From Oribacterium sp. UBA4274 (GTDB lineage Bacteria > Bacillota > Clostridia > Lachnospirales > Lachnospiraceae), in NCBI GenBank assembly GCA_002396005.1, contig DGVW01000052.1:1-64000 (forward strand): a stretch of 64,000 nt of DNA, read 5' to 3'. The notes under the pieces were generated by a model. It saw only the letters and a program-made list of their open reading frames with translations, ran no database searches and had not been told where the DNA came from. Of the stretch, positions 41,095-48,171 are shown one piece after another. Both the position numbers and the translations under genes were made by a program. Numbering within the stretch: the first letter of the stretch is position 1; the number at the start of each line of letters is the position of its first letter.

Positions 41095-41901
41095 TTAGGC
41101 CATAGCCCGTCTCACAACCTCATGCGCCTGTTTGTGATTGCCGGAAAGTTCCCATGCGTTCCGCTGTCTCATGGCGATGATCCTTGCTTTCTGTCCAACA
41201 CTTTCTGCGAAATGCTTCTGATAGTAGGTTCCGTATTTTGAAAACGAAATCATATTGATCTTGAGTTTTGCAAATGTCTCTGCCATCCAGATAGGCATCG
41301 CCCCGGGAATCTTGACCTCCATCAGCACCTCGTTGTCTCTAATGATACGGTCTCCACGGTCACCGTGTGTTAGTTCCAGGTCATCCTCTCTGGCCCTTAT
41401 GTTCATATCAAAGGTGAGTCTCAGATCATTGTCTTCATTTCCATGTAATGCTACTCTGTCATAAGCTATAAAAGCCTTTGGCTTCAGGTCATAGAAGTTC
41501 TTTGCATAATCAATTTCTTTCAGAATCTGAACATTTGCAAAATCTGATTTTGATACCGGCCGGATGTTGTTGTAAAGATAATCTCTGGCCTCAGACATTT
41601 TCATGCCGATTCTACGCTTGTAGACTATCCCGCCATATTTCTTTTTTAACTCGAGGTATACCTCCTGATCATCGGTTGGAATACCGTAGGATCTCAGCCT
41701 CAATTTTTCTTTATACTTAGGTTTTTCAAGGGAATTACGGATAAGCTGAAAGTTATCTGTATCAAAATATATATTGCAGATTGTATAATTGGTGAATTTG
41801 TCCGGAGACATATATCTGTCAAGAACCGGCTGAAGTCTGTCAAACTGCTCTCCGGTCAGCATGAATTTCTTCTCGATTCTTTCAAAAATCTGTTGTGCCA
41901 T
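41095..41901 (-). CDS. VTC-domain polyphosphate polymerase-like protein
   Basis: This 268-residue soluble protein has the CYTH/TTM-like tunnel fold of the yeast VTC4 polyphosphate polymerase. The phosphate-contacting residues are in the expected order: ERIEKK (residues 7-12), EKLRLRSYG (65-73), ELKKKYGG (84-91), YKRRIG (94-99), AYDRV (146-150), MEVKIPG (194-200) and SFSKYG (219-224). Unlike yeast VTC it has no SPX domain or membrane helices, so it may use the DUF4956 protein as partner. Start M at 41901 has GGAGG 8 nt upstream; the upstream GTG would add three residues. Reaction inferred: ATP-dependent polymerisation of phosphate, or a triphosphate-handling role. It leads the run. Confidence 0.87.
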   Translation of the reverse strand: MAQQIFERIEKKFMLTGEQFDRLQPVLDRYMSPDKFTNYTICNIYFDTDNFQLIRNSLEKPKYKEKLRLRSYGIPTDDQEVYLELKKKYGGIVYKRRIGMKMSEARDYLYNNIRPVSKSDFANVQILKEIDYAKNFYDLKPKAFIAYDRVALHGNEDNDLRLTFDMNIRAREDDLELTHGDRGDRIIRDNEVLMEVKIPGAMPIWMAETFAKLKINMISFSKYGTYYQKHFAESVGQKARIIAMRQRNAWELSGNHKQAHEVVRRAMA

Positions 41902-42067
41902 GTGTGTCACCTCCTCTTTGGATGGTCATATCATACATGGCTAAACTGAAACTTCGCTGAAAAGCGTTTTAGAGAAATGTGTAAATTCTGTGAAGAATTG
42001 TTTTTGCAGGTTATGATGCAGCACCTGAAGTATGTAATGATTCATCAGCTCATTAACCGCAGATTAT

Positions 42068-42105
42068 AAAAAAACGAACAGATCCGTTGACCGGAAATCT
42101 GTTCG
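42068..42105 (-). terminator. Intrinsic terminator of the esterase-like gene
   Basis: CGAACAGAT (42075-42083) and ATCTGTTCG (42097-42105) with a 13-nt loop are followed on the minus strand by seven T residues. Confidence 0.9.
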
Positions 42106-42149
42106 CTTTTTGATTGCCATAAAATGACATAGTATTAAATTTATTTTCG

Positions 42150-42911
42150 TCAGTGAACTGACTGTTTATCCCCCAGAACATAAGGAAGGAAATAAATCAT
42201 CTGTTTGCTCCACCAGGACCAGTCATGGTTTACATCAAAGCCCCAATAGTCACACCAGGCATTGATACTTTTCTTGATGAATATCCTCTCCAAATCTCTG
42301 AGTGTACGCACTCCATCAAACTCCTGAGCACCCTGTCCAACGCAGAATACCATCTTTTTATCATTGTACATCTTGATGTAAGGATGATCCGGAGCCATAT
42401 TCTCAAGAAATCTTTCCGGTGCATTATCATACAGATTACTATCCATATAGTCATCAAAGAAAAATCTCACATCATAGAGACCCGAAAAAGCCATAACAGC
42501 CTGGAAAAGATCCGGCCGGCGCAGAAATACTATAGCAGCTTCATTGGCGCCAAGATTGGTACCGGTAACTATAGGAAGCTTTTTGGACCGATTTTTCTTT
42601 TTTATAAATGGAAGCACTTCCTCAATTATATACTGATAGTAGCTTTCCTGTCTTGCTGTTCTCCACGAATCGATACCATTCTCACATGACCAGCTCTCAG
42701 TATCAACAGAATCAACTGTGAACAGCTGTACACGTCCGTCCTCCAGATACTCCTTAAGATTGTCAACCATCCCATGTTTCTCCCAGTCATCGGACATACA
42801 GTTGGCCATAGGAAATGCTAACATCGGAACACCCTTTTTACCATAAACTCTGACCGTCATATCCTTGTCCAGCTGTTCGCTATGCCAGGTAAACTGTTCT
42901 TGCTTTATCAT
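42150..42911 (-). CDS. Esterase-fold protein with replaced nucleophile serine
   Basis: The 253-residue protein is of the esterase D / YbbA-like alpha/beta-hydrolase family as seen in Clostridia. It has MLAFPMANCMSDDWE, QESYYQYIIEEVLPFIKKKN, FLRRPDLFQAVMAFSGLYDV and the histidine region FDVNHDWSWWSKQMIYFLPY. The nucleophile elbow should read GxSxG, but it reads GTNLGA (residues 117-122), with asparagine (AAT) at position 119 in place of serine. It is therefore probably not an esterase; the hydrolase fold may be reused for binding. It has no signal peptide. It is monocistronic with its own terminator, 249 nt upstream of the VTC gene. AGGAGG lies 6-7 nt before the ATG. Confidence 0.72.
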   Translation of the reverse strand: MIKQEQFTWHSEQLDKDMTVRVYGKKGVPMLAFPMANCMSDDWEKHGMVDNLKEYLEDGRVQLFTVDSVDTESWSCENGIDSWRTARQESYYQYIIEEVLPFIKKKNRSKKLPIVTGTNLGANEAAIVFLRRPDLFQAVMAFSGLYDVRFFFDDYMDSNLYDNAPERFLENMAPDHPYIKMYNDKKMVFCVGQGAQEFDGVRTLRDLERIFIKKSINAWCDYWGFDVNHDWSWWSKQMIYFLPYVLGDKQSVH

Positions 42912-43074
42912 GGGTTCCTCCTATGTATCAATATTGTCATTATATTAAGTCACGTTCAATGCATAAAATCCATGCCAATTAATTAACAGGATTATACCAC
43001 GTTATATGTATATAGAACACTTTTATTGATAAGTTTTGAGGAAAACTCTATTTATTATTTTTTACCATCAGCAA

Positions 43075-43881
43075 TCAGCGATTCTCTGTTATCTTGTTAA
43101 TGCTCCAGGCTTTGATATTGACAGCCTCCAGAGCCGTTCCGCAATATTCACACATCTTGACTCCAAGCATCTTGACCGGTGCACCACAATTAGGACATGT
43201 ATAGCCTATCATCTTGCCCTGTAACTTTTCTGCATTCTGTACATAAACAAGCTCTGTCCGAAACACTGATTGTATCTTGATCATTTTGGACGACTTGGAT
43301 AACTCACCGTTTCTTCCGGCTTTTCCTTTGACTGCCACATCCACCATACGTTCATAGCTGACAGATGTCTCCGTGCGGATAGTGCACAATCCTTCCTCAC
43401 GATCATACCCGGAAATCACTGTACGATATGCATGTCTGTCTTTAAATTCGAGTTCATGCTCAAAATAAGGCTTGTTGTTAACGAGGCTGCCATGATTAGA
43501 GATCATCTGTTCAACCTCACGTTTTATCATAGGATAATCCCTGACAAGTTCAGGATCTCTTTCTTCAATGGCCTGAAGCTTTTTGAGAACTGCATCCTGA
43601 ACCCTCACCTTCCATTCATTCCAGTTAAACTCCGGAAAATCTCTCTCGATTCTTGGGAGACAGAGGGATTCCATTGATGAAAGCGACTTAGGTGTTGCAG
43701 TAACCTCGCTTTCATCCACTACGCCCTCACCGTTAACTATGGCCTTGGCGATAGTCTCTATGGCCTGTCCCATAAGGGATCTGCGAAATAACTTTATACG
43801 AACTGTAATATAAGATGCTATGAGTGCAAAGACCAAAAGAAAAAGTACCGGTCCCAATATCGCTCCTAAATCTATATTCAT
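43075..43881 (-). CDS. Membrane-anchored zinc-ribbon protein of unknown function
   Basis: This 268-residue protein starts with a hydrophobic segment (about 5-28, GAILGPVLFLLVFALIASYI). A middle domain of alternating helices and strands follows: DFPEFNWNEWKVRVQDAV to VSYERMVDVAVKGK. It ends in a zinc ribbon CPNCGAPVKMLGVKMCEYCG (about 232-251). The middle part is somewhat like Tim44-type domains of bacterial anchored proteins, a weak resemblance I cannot verify. The topology suggests a cytoplasmic C terminus. It follows the NlpC/P60 gene by 62 nt, after a terminator, with a strong SD (AGGGGG). Role unknown. Confidence 0.6.
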   Translation of the reverse strand: MNIDLGAILGPVLFLLVFALIASYITVRIKLFRRSLMGQAIETIAKAIVNGEGVVDESEVTATPKSLSSMESLCLPRIERDFPEFNWNEWKVRVQDAVLKKLQAIEERDPELVRDYPMIKREVEQMISNHGSLVNNKPYFEHELEFKDRHAYRTVISGYDREEGLCTIRTETSVSYERMVDVAVKGKAGRNGELSKSSKMIKIQSVFRTELVYVQNAEKLQGKMIGYTCPNCGAPVKMLGVKMCEYCGTALEAVNIKAWSINKITENR

Positions 43882-43906
43882 TTATCCCCCTTGACTTTAT
43901 TGCCCG

Positions 43907-43936
43907 AAAAAAGTGCACCCCCGACTGAGGATGCAC
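43907..43936 (-). terminator. Intrinsic terminator of the NlpC/P60 gene
   Basis: GTGCATCC pairs with GGGTGCAC (43913-43920 and 43929-43936 on the plus strand) with one wobble, followed on the minus strand by six T residues. It is 8 nt after the NlpC/P60 stop. Confidence 0.8.
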
Positions 43937-43943
43937 CTGAAAT

Positions 43944-44591
43944 TTACCAATATCTTCCGATAGCAGCTATATGTGTATAATGCATAGCTCTGGTTCCCGA
44001 ATCCTCAAAAACCCATCCTCTTCTGCTGTTAGTAGCATGAACTATAGAGTGATCACCTGTATATATAGCTACATGTGATACTGAGCCAATGCTTCCGCCG
44101 TAAAATATAAGATCCCCCGGCATCATCTCTGCCTCGGAAACATACTTCGGTGCACTCATGGCCTGCTCTCTTGAAGTTCTCGGAAGCGACATACCGAACT
44201 CTCGGAAAACCGCCTGTACAAAACCGGAACAGTCGGCCGGGCCGCTCAAAGTATTGCCGGTTCCATATCTCAATACACCTGCTCCCACATACTGTCTTGC
44301 AAAATTGACGATGTCTTTTCTTCCGTTAATCTGATCCGTATTAGTGCTGACACAGCCGGTACTCTCCATGCCATCTCCCAAATAGATTGCCAGATCTCCT
44401 GTGCCATTCACACTATCGTAAGCCAATGAAAAATTTCCTTCATCATTGTAATAATATGCCTCGGATACTCCATCTCCGTTGGCATCCATCCATGTCAGCT
44501 CATAATCATCTGCAAATGCTACGCCTGCTGCTGTAATTGCAAGCACTGCAGTGACTATGATTCCCTTCAGTATTCCCTTAATTGTTTTCAT
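43944..44591 (-). CDS. Secreted NlpC/P60 family peptidoglycan hydrolase
   Basis: The 215-residue protein has a cleavable signal peptide (about 1-27, ending in VAFADD). A short region with a calcium-like DANGDGVSEAYYYND motif follows, and then the NlpC/P60 domain (about 90-215). The catalytic cysteine is in GPADCSGFVQAVFREFGMSL, the catalytic histidine in GSVSHVAIYTGDHSIVHAT. Such enzymes are endopeptidases cleaving peptide stems of peptidoglycan. DANGDGVSEAYYYNDEG resembles the EF-hand/dockerin-type loops found elsewhere in Clostridia. No SH3 wall-binding repeats are present. AGGG lies 6-7 nt before the ATG. The gene is monocistronic, with its own terminator. Confidence 0.85.
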   Translation of the reverse strand: MKTIKGILKGIIVTAVLAITAAGVAFADDYELTWMDANGDGVSEAYYYNDEGNFSLAYDSVNGTGDLAIYLGDGMESTGCVSTNTDQINGRKDIVNFARQYVGAGVLRYGTGNTLSGPADCSGFVQAVFREFGMSLPRTSREQAMSAPKYVSEAEMMPGDLIFYGGSIGSVSHVAIYTGDHSIVHATNSRRGWVFEDSGTRAMHYTHIAAIGRYW

Positions 44592-44684
44592 AATTTCCCT
44601 TAAATATTATACATTTTTCCCTTGAAATTAACTTTTTTCGCATGCGACTTGTCTAGTTTAACCCAAAACGGTATATTTTGGCAA

Positions 44685-44723
44685 CAAAAAAATCCTGATT
44701 CCTCGCATCTGGAACCAGGATTT
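44685..44723 (-). terminator. Intrinsic terminator of tRNA-Thr
   Basis: AAATCCTGATTCC (44690-44702) and GGAACCAGGATTT (44711-44723), with one mismatch, form a stem followed on the minus strand by seven T residues. It lies 80 nt after the tRNA-Thr 3' end. Confidence 0.85.
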
Positions 44724-44802
44724 GTCTTCGGTAATATTCACTTTACGATTTAACGGTCGCCGGAATAGAATCCGACAGTACTGCTGTCACAAGAGAATAT
44801 CA

Positions 44803-44875
44803 AGCTACTGACCGGGATCGAACCGGTGACCTTCTGATTACGAATCAGATGCACTACCGACTGTGCTACAGTAGC
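44803..44875 (-). tRNA. tRNA-Thr (anticodon CGT)
   Basis: The minus strand folds as a 73-nt tRNA: acceptor GCTACTG/CAGTAGC, D arm with AGTCGGTAG, anticodon stem TCTGA/TCAGA with loop TTCGTAA (anticodon CGT, reading ACG), T arm ACCGG/CCGGT with TTCGATC. CCA is not encoded; the discriminator is T. The 463-nt gap between the NlpC/P60 gene and the lipoprotein gene holds this tRNA, its terminator, and a branched hairpin at 44939-45010. Confidence 0.95.
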
Positions 44876-44938
44876 ATATACTTACAAATCACATATACTC
44901 AATTAATCAACACGTCCATAAGTTTACAAATTTTAAAA

Positions 44939-45010
44939 GGGCTTGTCAACCACAGAATAGGGACTGCATTCCTAGGACCCACTGATTATATCAGTGGATC
45001 CTCAAAGCCC
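44939..45010 (-). terminator. Branched hairpin after the lipoprotein gene
   Basis: An outer stem GGGCTT (44939-44944) / AAGCCC (45005-45010) encloses a long inner hairpin, AGGACCCACTGAT (44974-44986) / ATCAGTGGATCCT (44990-45002), with one mismatch. On the minus strand TTTT follows the outer stem. It may be the terminator of the lipoprotein gene, or a small structured RNA. Confidence 0.5.
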
Positions 45011-45054
45011 CCAACGTCTCCCTAAATAATTTTGAAAATGTTTCTTACTATATC

Positions 45055-46425
45055 TCAGCCCGCAGGATTGAACAATACAGTAGGAACACTGTTTACACTC
45101 TTACAGTAGTTATTGAACTCAGTTTCTGTTATCTCTGCAGTTCCTGAAACATCGACTGCATAGAATGTTCCTTCCTTGGCATTCTCTACCAAAGTATGAT
45201 CCTCTACTCCGCCTACAGGAATGACTCTGCGACTTTCAGCATCAAAATTATACTTAAGAAGATAATGATCATCAGTACAGTACAGACCCGTAGCATCAAA
45301 TCTGATAGGATATCCCTCAAGCGGACTTTCTATCTCACCCACAAGATAAATGAGATTGCCTATCGGATAACACACGTTAGCTTTTGTAGCTGTACGGTCA
45401 GAATTGACCTCATCTGTAACAAGAAGAATCGGATACTGCAGTCCGGTATCAATCTCTGTGTAGTACTGTCCCGGGACAAGTGTTGAAAGGTAATAGTCAT
45501 AAACATCGACCTTACTGAGATTCTCCGTCACATCAAGTTCACTGCCGGTGGAAACACCCTTAAAGTTGAAAGCCGTGACAACCAGTCCGCTTGAATCAGG
45601 TCCAAACCAAACATCACCATCTCCGAGCATTACTCCCCGGGCAGTTGCAAGCATATCTCTGCAGTCTTCCCTGGCAACTCTCTTCTTGAAGGACTCAGGA
45701 AAACCATACTGTTCCAGACGATTTAACAATGTTGCCTCATCGTTATAATAATTATCATCAATTCTAAATGGATACTTCGCCTTCTCCACAATACTCTCAA
45801 AATCATCATGCAGAATTTCAATACGAAGATTTCTTGCAAAATTTTCGACAGTTTCATCATCAAGAGTTATGCCGGCGATATCGTAAGTATTCCCGTCATT
45901 CAAAACATGCTTTGCATTGACAGACGCATCGGTATATCCATCAGTACGATTGTATGTATCCGCCATCATAAGATCTGCCTTAAGTTCTATCCCCTTGTCT
46001 GTAAGATTGAACTCGACTCCTCCAAGTCCGTACTTAGGATCCATAGTTGCTTTTCTTGCATCATTCTTGTCGATATTAAGCTTGTAATCCTTTTCCGTCC
46101 AACCGTCTTCACTGTATGAAACAAGTGTAATATTCAATGATGATTCATCTGCACCTGTAACGGTGATGCTTTTTCCGTCCGCTGCCTGATAATTGCCAAT
46201 CCACTTGATATCCTGATTGCTCTTGGAATCAGCCCCCTCAGTTTCATCCTGAACCTCCGCTTTAGTTTCGGTTTCATCCACTGTCTTACTTTCCACGGCT
46301 GCTTCAGATGCAGCCTCTGTTTCTGCCGCTGTAGTTTCGGCAACCTTGGCATTGTTACCGCATCCTGTCACAAAAAGAGAAACTGCCATCCCGGCTCCAA
46401 CTATGTTTCTAACTACTCGTCTCAT
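45055..46425 (-). CDS. Lipoprotein of unknown function
   Basis: This 456-residue protein has a lipoprotein signal peptide with lipobox FVTGC (about residues 18-22). An acidic Thr/Glu/Ala-rich linker follows (about 23-75). A large beta-rich domain completes it (about 75-456), including GNYQAADGKSITVTGADESS, a middle KKRVAREDCRDMLATARGVM and GQYYTEIDTGLQYPILLVTD. No catalytic motif or known family was recognised. The linker resembles those of other surface proteins in this window. SD AGAGAGG lies before the ATG. It follows the CapA-like gene with a 148-nt gap and is probably attached to the outer face of the membrane. Confidence 0.7.
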   Translation of the reverse strand: MRRVVRNIVGAGMAVSLFVTGCGNNAKVAETTAAETEAASEAAVESKTVDETETKAEVQDETEGADSKSNQDIKWIGNYQAADGKSITVTGADESSLNITLVSYSEDGWTEKDYKLNIDKNDARKATMDPKYGLGGVEFNLTDKGIELKADLMMADTYNRTDGYTDASVNAKHVLNDGNTYDIAGITLDDETVENFARNLRIEILHDDFESIVEKAKYPFRIDDNYYNDEATLLNRLEQYGFPESFKKRVAREDCRDMLATARGVMLGDGDVWFGPDSSGLVVTAFNFKGVSTGSELDVTENLSKVDVYDYYLSTLVPGQYYTEIDTGLQYPILLVTDEVNSDRTATKANVCYPIGNLIYLVGEIESPLEGYPIRFDATGLYCTDDHYLLKYNFDAESRRVIPVGGVEDHTLVENAKEGTFYAVDVSGTAEITETEFNNYCKSVNSVPTVLFNPAG

Positions 46426-46573
46426 AAAAAACCTCTCTGATTTTAATCTTTATGAACCACACTCTATGATACTAGTTACTATTGTAAATTCTTTTTCCGG
46501 ATTTCTCTATAAAGAAGTTACATTACCCGCGAATATATTCTATACAAACCAAAGAAACGCCTGACTTACGGAA

Positions 46574-47968
46574 TCACTGCTCAGTAATAACTCCCTGGTC
46601 ATCAATATTTATCCCTGTACTTATATCGGCAATATAAGAGTAAAAATCAGCTTTTTCAGAAGCGTCATCCGTTTTTCTCGTATAACCTGCTCCTGATGTT
46701 CCGGGTATAAGCTGCAGTGTCAGGTCATTATCATCAGTTATGGTCACCCTGAGTAATGCCGTCTTCGGTATGGAACTGCCGAATATAAAATTACCGAGAC
46801 TATAAGCGATAGGAACATCCTTATAGTATTCAAATCCTTGCAGTACATGTGGATGTGCGCCGATAACAAGGTCAGCTCCTGCATCAACTATTGCATGAGC
46901 AAGGGTTTTCTGAACTTCATTCGGATATTCATGACGCTCCTGACCCCAATGCATGTAAACGATCACTATATCCGCTTCATCTCTCACTGCCTTTATCTCA
47001 TTGATAAGAGCTGTATCACTATACGCAGCCAGAAGTCCCGGTGAGCTTTCTCCGGCCGCCCAGTCAGCTTCCGGAATGACTCTTGTGGCACCGATAAATG
47101 CTATCCGTTTTCCCTTGATACTGACTATTACAGGTTTCCCTGCATCTGCAAGATTTTTACCTGCTCCTACATGCTTGATCCCGGCTTCATCAAGAGTCTT
47201 TACTGTATCCAGGAGCGCCTCCGTACCAAAATCAAGTGTATGATTGTTGGCGAGAGTAACAAGATCTATATCCATGTCCTTAAACATGGATACATATTTC
47301 GGATCAACCCTGAAAGTATATTGTTTATCCTTTGCCTGCTCACCTCTGTTACTGAAAGGAAACTCTTCATTGGCAACAAAATAATCCGCAGCCTCTATCT
47401 CTGCCTGATACCCTTCGGAAAGAACTCCGGATATATCATCCCCCGCTGCCTCATAGGCCTCCATCACATGGTCACTGAGATAAATGTCTCCTGCAAAAAC
47501 AATTTCGACAGGCCCGCTTTCTTCACTCGTTCGGGAAACTTCAGCATCTTCATCGCTGCCGGCATTTTTTATGTCCTCCTCAGCAACCTTTGTTTTTTCT
47601 GACGAGCTTTCCCGGGAAACCTCATCAGCATGATTACCGGAATCACCCAAAGATATTTCGGATTCCTGTATCTGCTCCGTCTCTTGGTCTATCCCAAAAA
47701 TCTTTTCTTTGATACTGTTTTTTAACTCCGGATTTAGGTACACAGAAGAAATCATAATTATTTCATATACTATGACCAAAACGCCAATCAGAACAAAAAG
47801 CTTTCCCCACTTGTGGTTATGATGCTTCCTCCCTGCTTTTCCGCTTACCTTTTCTTCCGGAATTCTTTTTCGACTTCTTCTGTAAGAAATTTTATCCGTA
47901 TCATTTACATTAGAATGATTTCTTCCAATATTCTTTTTATCACTATCTTTATAATACTTTTTACTCAA
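46574..47968 (-). CDS. CapA family protein (poly-gamma-glutamate synthesis-like)
   Basis: The 464-residue protein has a basic cytoplasmic N terminus, one membrane segment (about 57-77), a Ser/Glu-rich linker, and then a CapA-type metallophosphatase fold (about 155-464). Conserved stretches are EIVFAGDIYLSDHV (metal-binding D and related residues), DLVTLANNHTLDFGTEALLD, IAFIGATRVIPEADW, VIVYMHWGQERHEYP and DLVIGAHPHVLQGFEYYKDV, followed by YSLGNFIFGSS. The PGA-capsule CapA has this fold, but its reaction is not settled. The start is a TTG at 47968 with AAGGGG 7 nt upstream; the upstream ATG has no SD and lies at the edge of a hairpin. No CapB or CapC is adjacent, so capsule synthesis is not implied. 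Confidence 0.85.
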   Translation of the reverse strand: MSKKYYKDSDKKNIGRNHSNVNDTDKISYRRSRKRIPEEKVSGKAGRKHHNHKWGKLFVLIGVLVIVYEIIMISSVYLNPELKNSIKEKIFGIDQETEQIQESEISLGDSGNHADEVSRESSSEKTKVAEEDIKNAGSDEDAEVSRTSEESGPVEIVFAGDIYLSDHVMEAYEAAGDDISGVLSEGYQAEIEAADYFVANEEFPFSNRGEQAKDKQYTFRVDPKYVSMFKDMDIDLVTLANNHTLDFGTEALLDTVKTLDEAGIKHVGAGKNLADAGKPVIVSIKGKRIAFIGATRVIPEADWAAGESSPGLLAAYSDTALINEIKAVRDEADIVIVYMHWGQERHEYPNEVQKTLAHAIVDAGADLVIGAHPHVLQGFEYYKDVPIAYSLGNFIFGSSIPKTALLRVTITDDNDLTLQLIPGTSGAGYTRKTDDASEKADFYSYIADISTGINIDDQGVITEQ

Positions 47969-47996
47969 TACCGAACCCCTTCTTAGTAAAAACATG

Positions 47997-48033
47997 ATAG
48001 GCGCGCAAAACCATAACAGTCTCGCGCGCCTAT
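47997..48033. terminator. GC-rich hairpin between the ABC exporter genes and the CapA-like gene
   Basis: A perfect 10-bp stem ATAGGCGCGC (47997-48006) / GCGCGCCTAT (48024-48033) with a 17-nt loop lies between the exporter stop and the CapA-like start, without a direct T-run on the minus strand. It is probably a terminator or a stabilising 3' stem; it might also block an upstream ATG at 47995. Confidence 0.5.
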
Positions 48034-48171
48034 ATAATATGATGTAAAAATCAAAAGTACCAAATCACCTGGTGCACGTTGATTTGAGACTTTATGTCAT
48101 CTCATCAAAAGATATAAGAATCAGTAAAACCTGACACCTTCTCTTCCGGTCAAAGAACTAAAACAGTACCA

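Noticed and set aside
46574..47968. A capsule (poly-gamma-glutamate) operon
   Set aside because: Only a CapA-like gene is present; CapB and CapC are absent, and CapA-like proteins occur widely without capsules.
42150..48033. A restriction-modification, toxin-antitoxin or phage-defence island around the nuclease-like gene and surface block
   Set aside because: No methylase, helicase, TIR, Abi or antitoxin gene was recognised; the nuclease-like gene at 27886-28614 stands alone.
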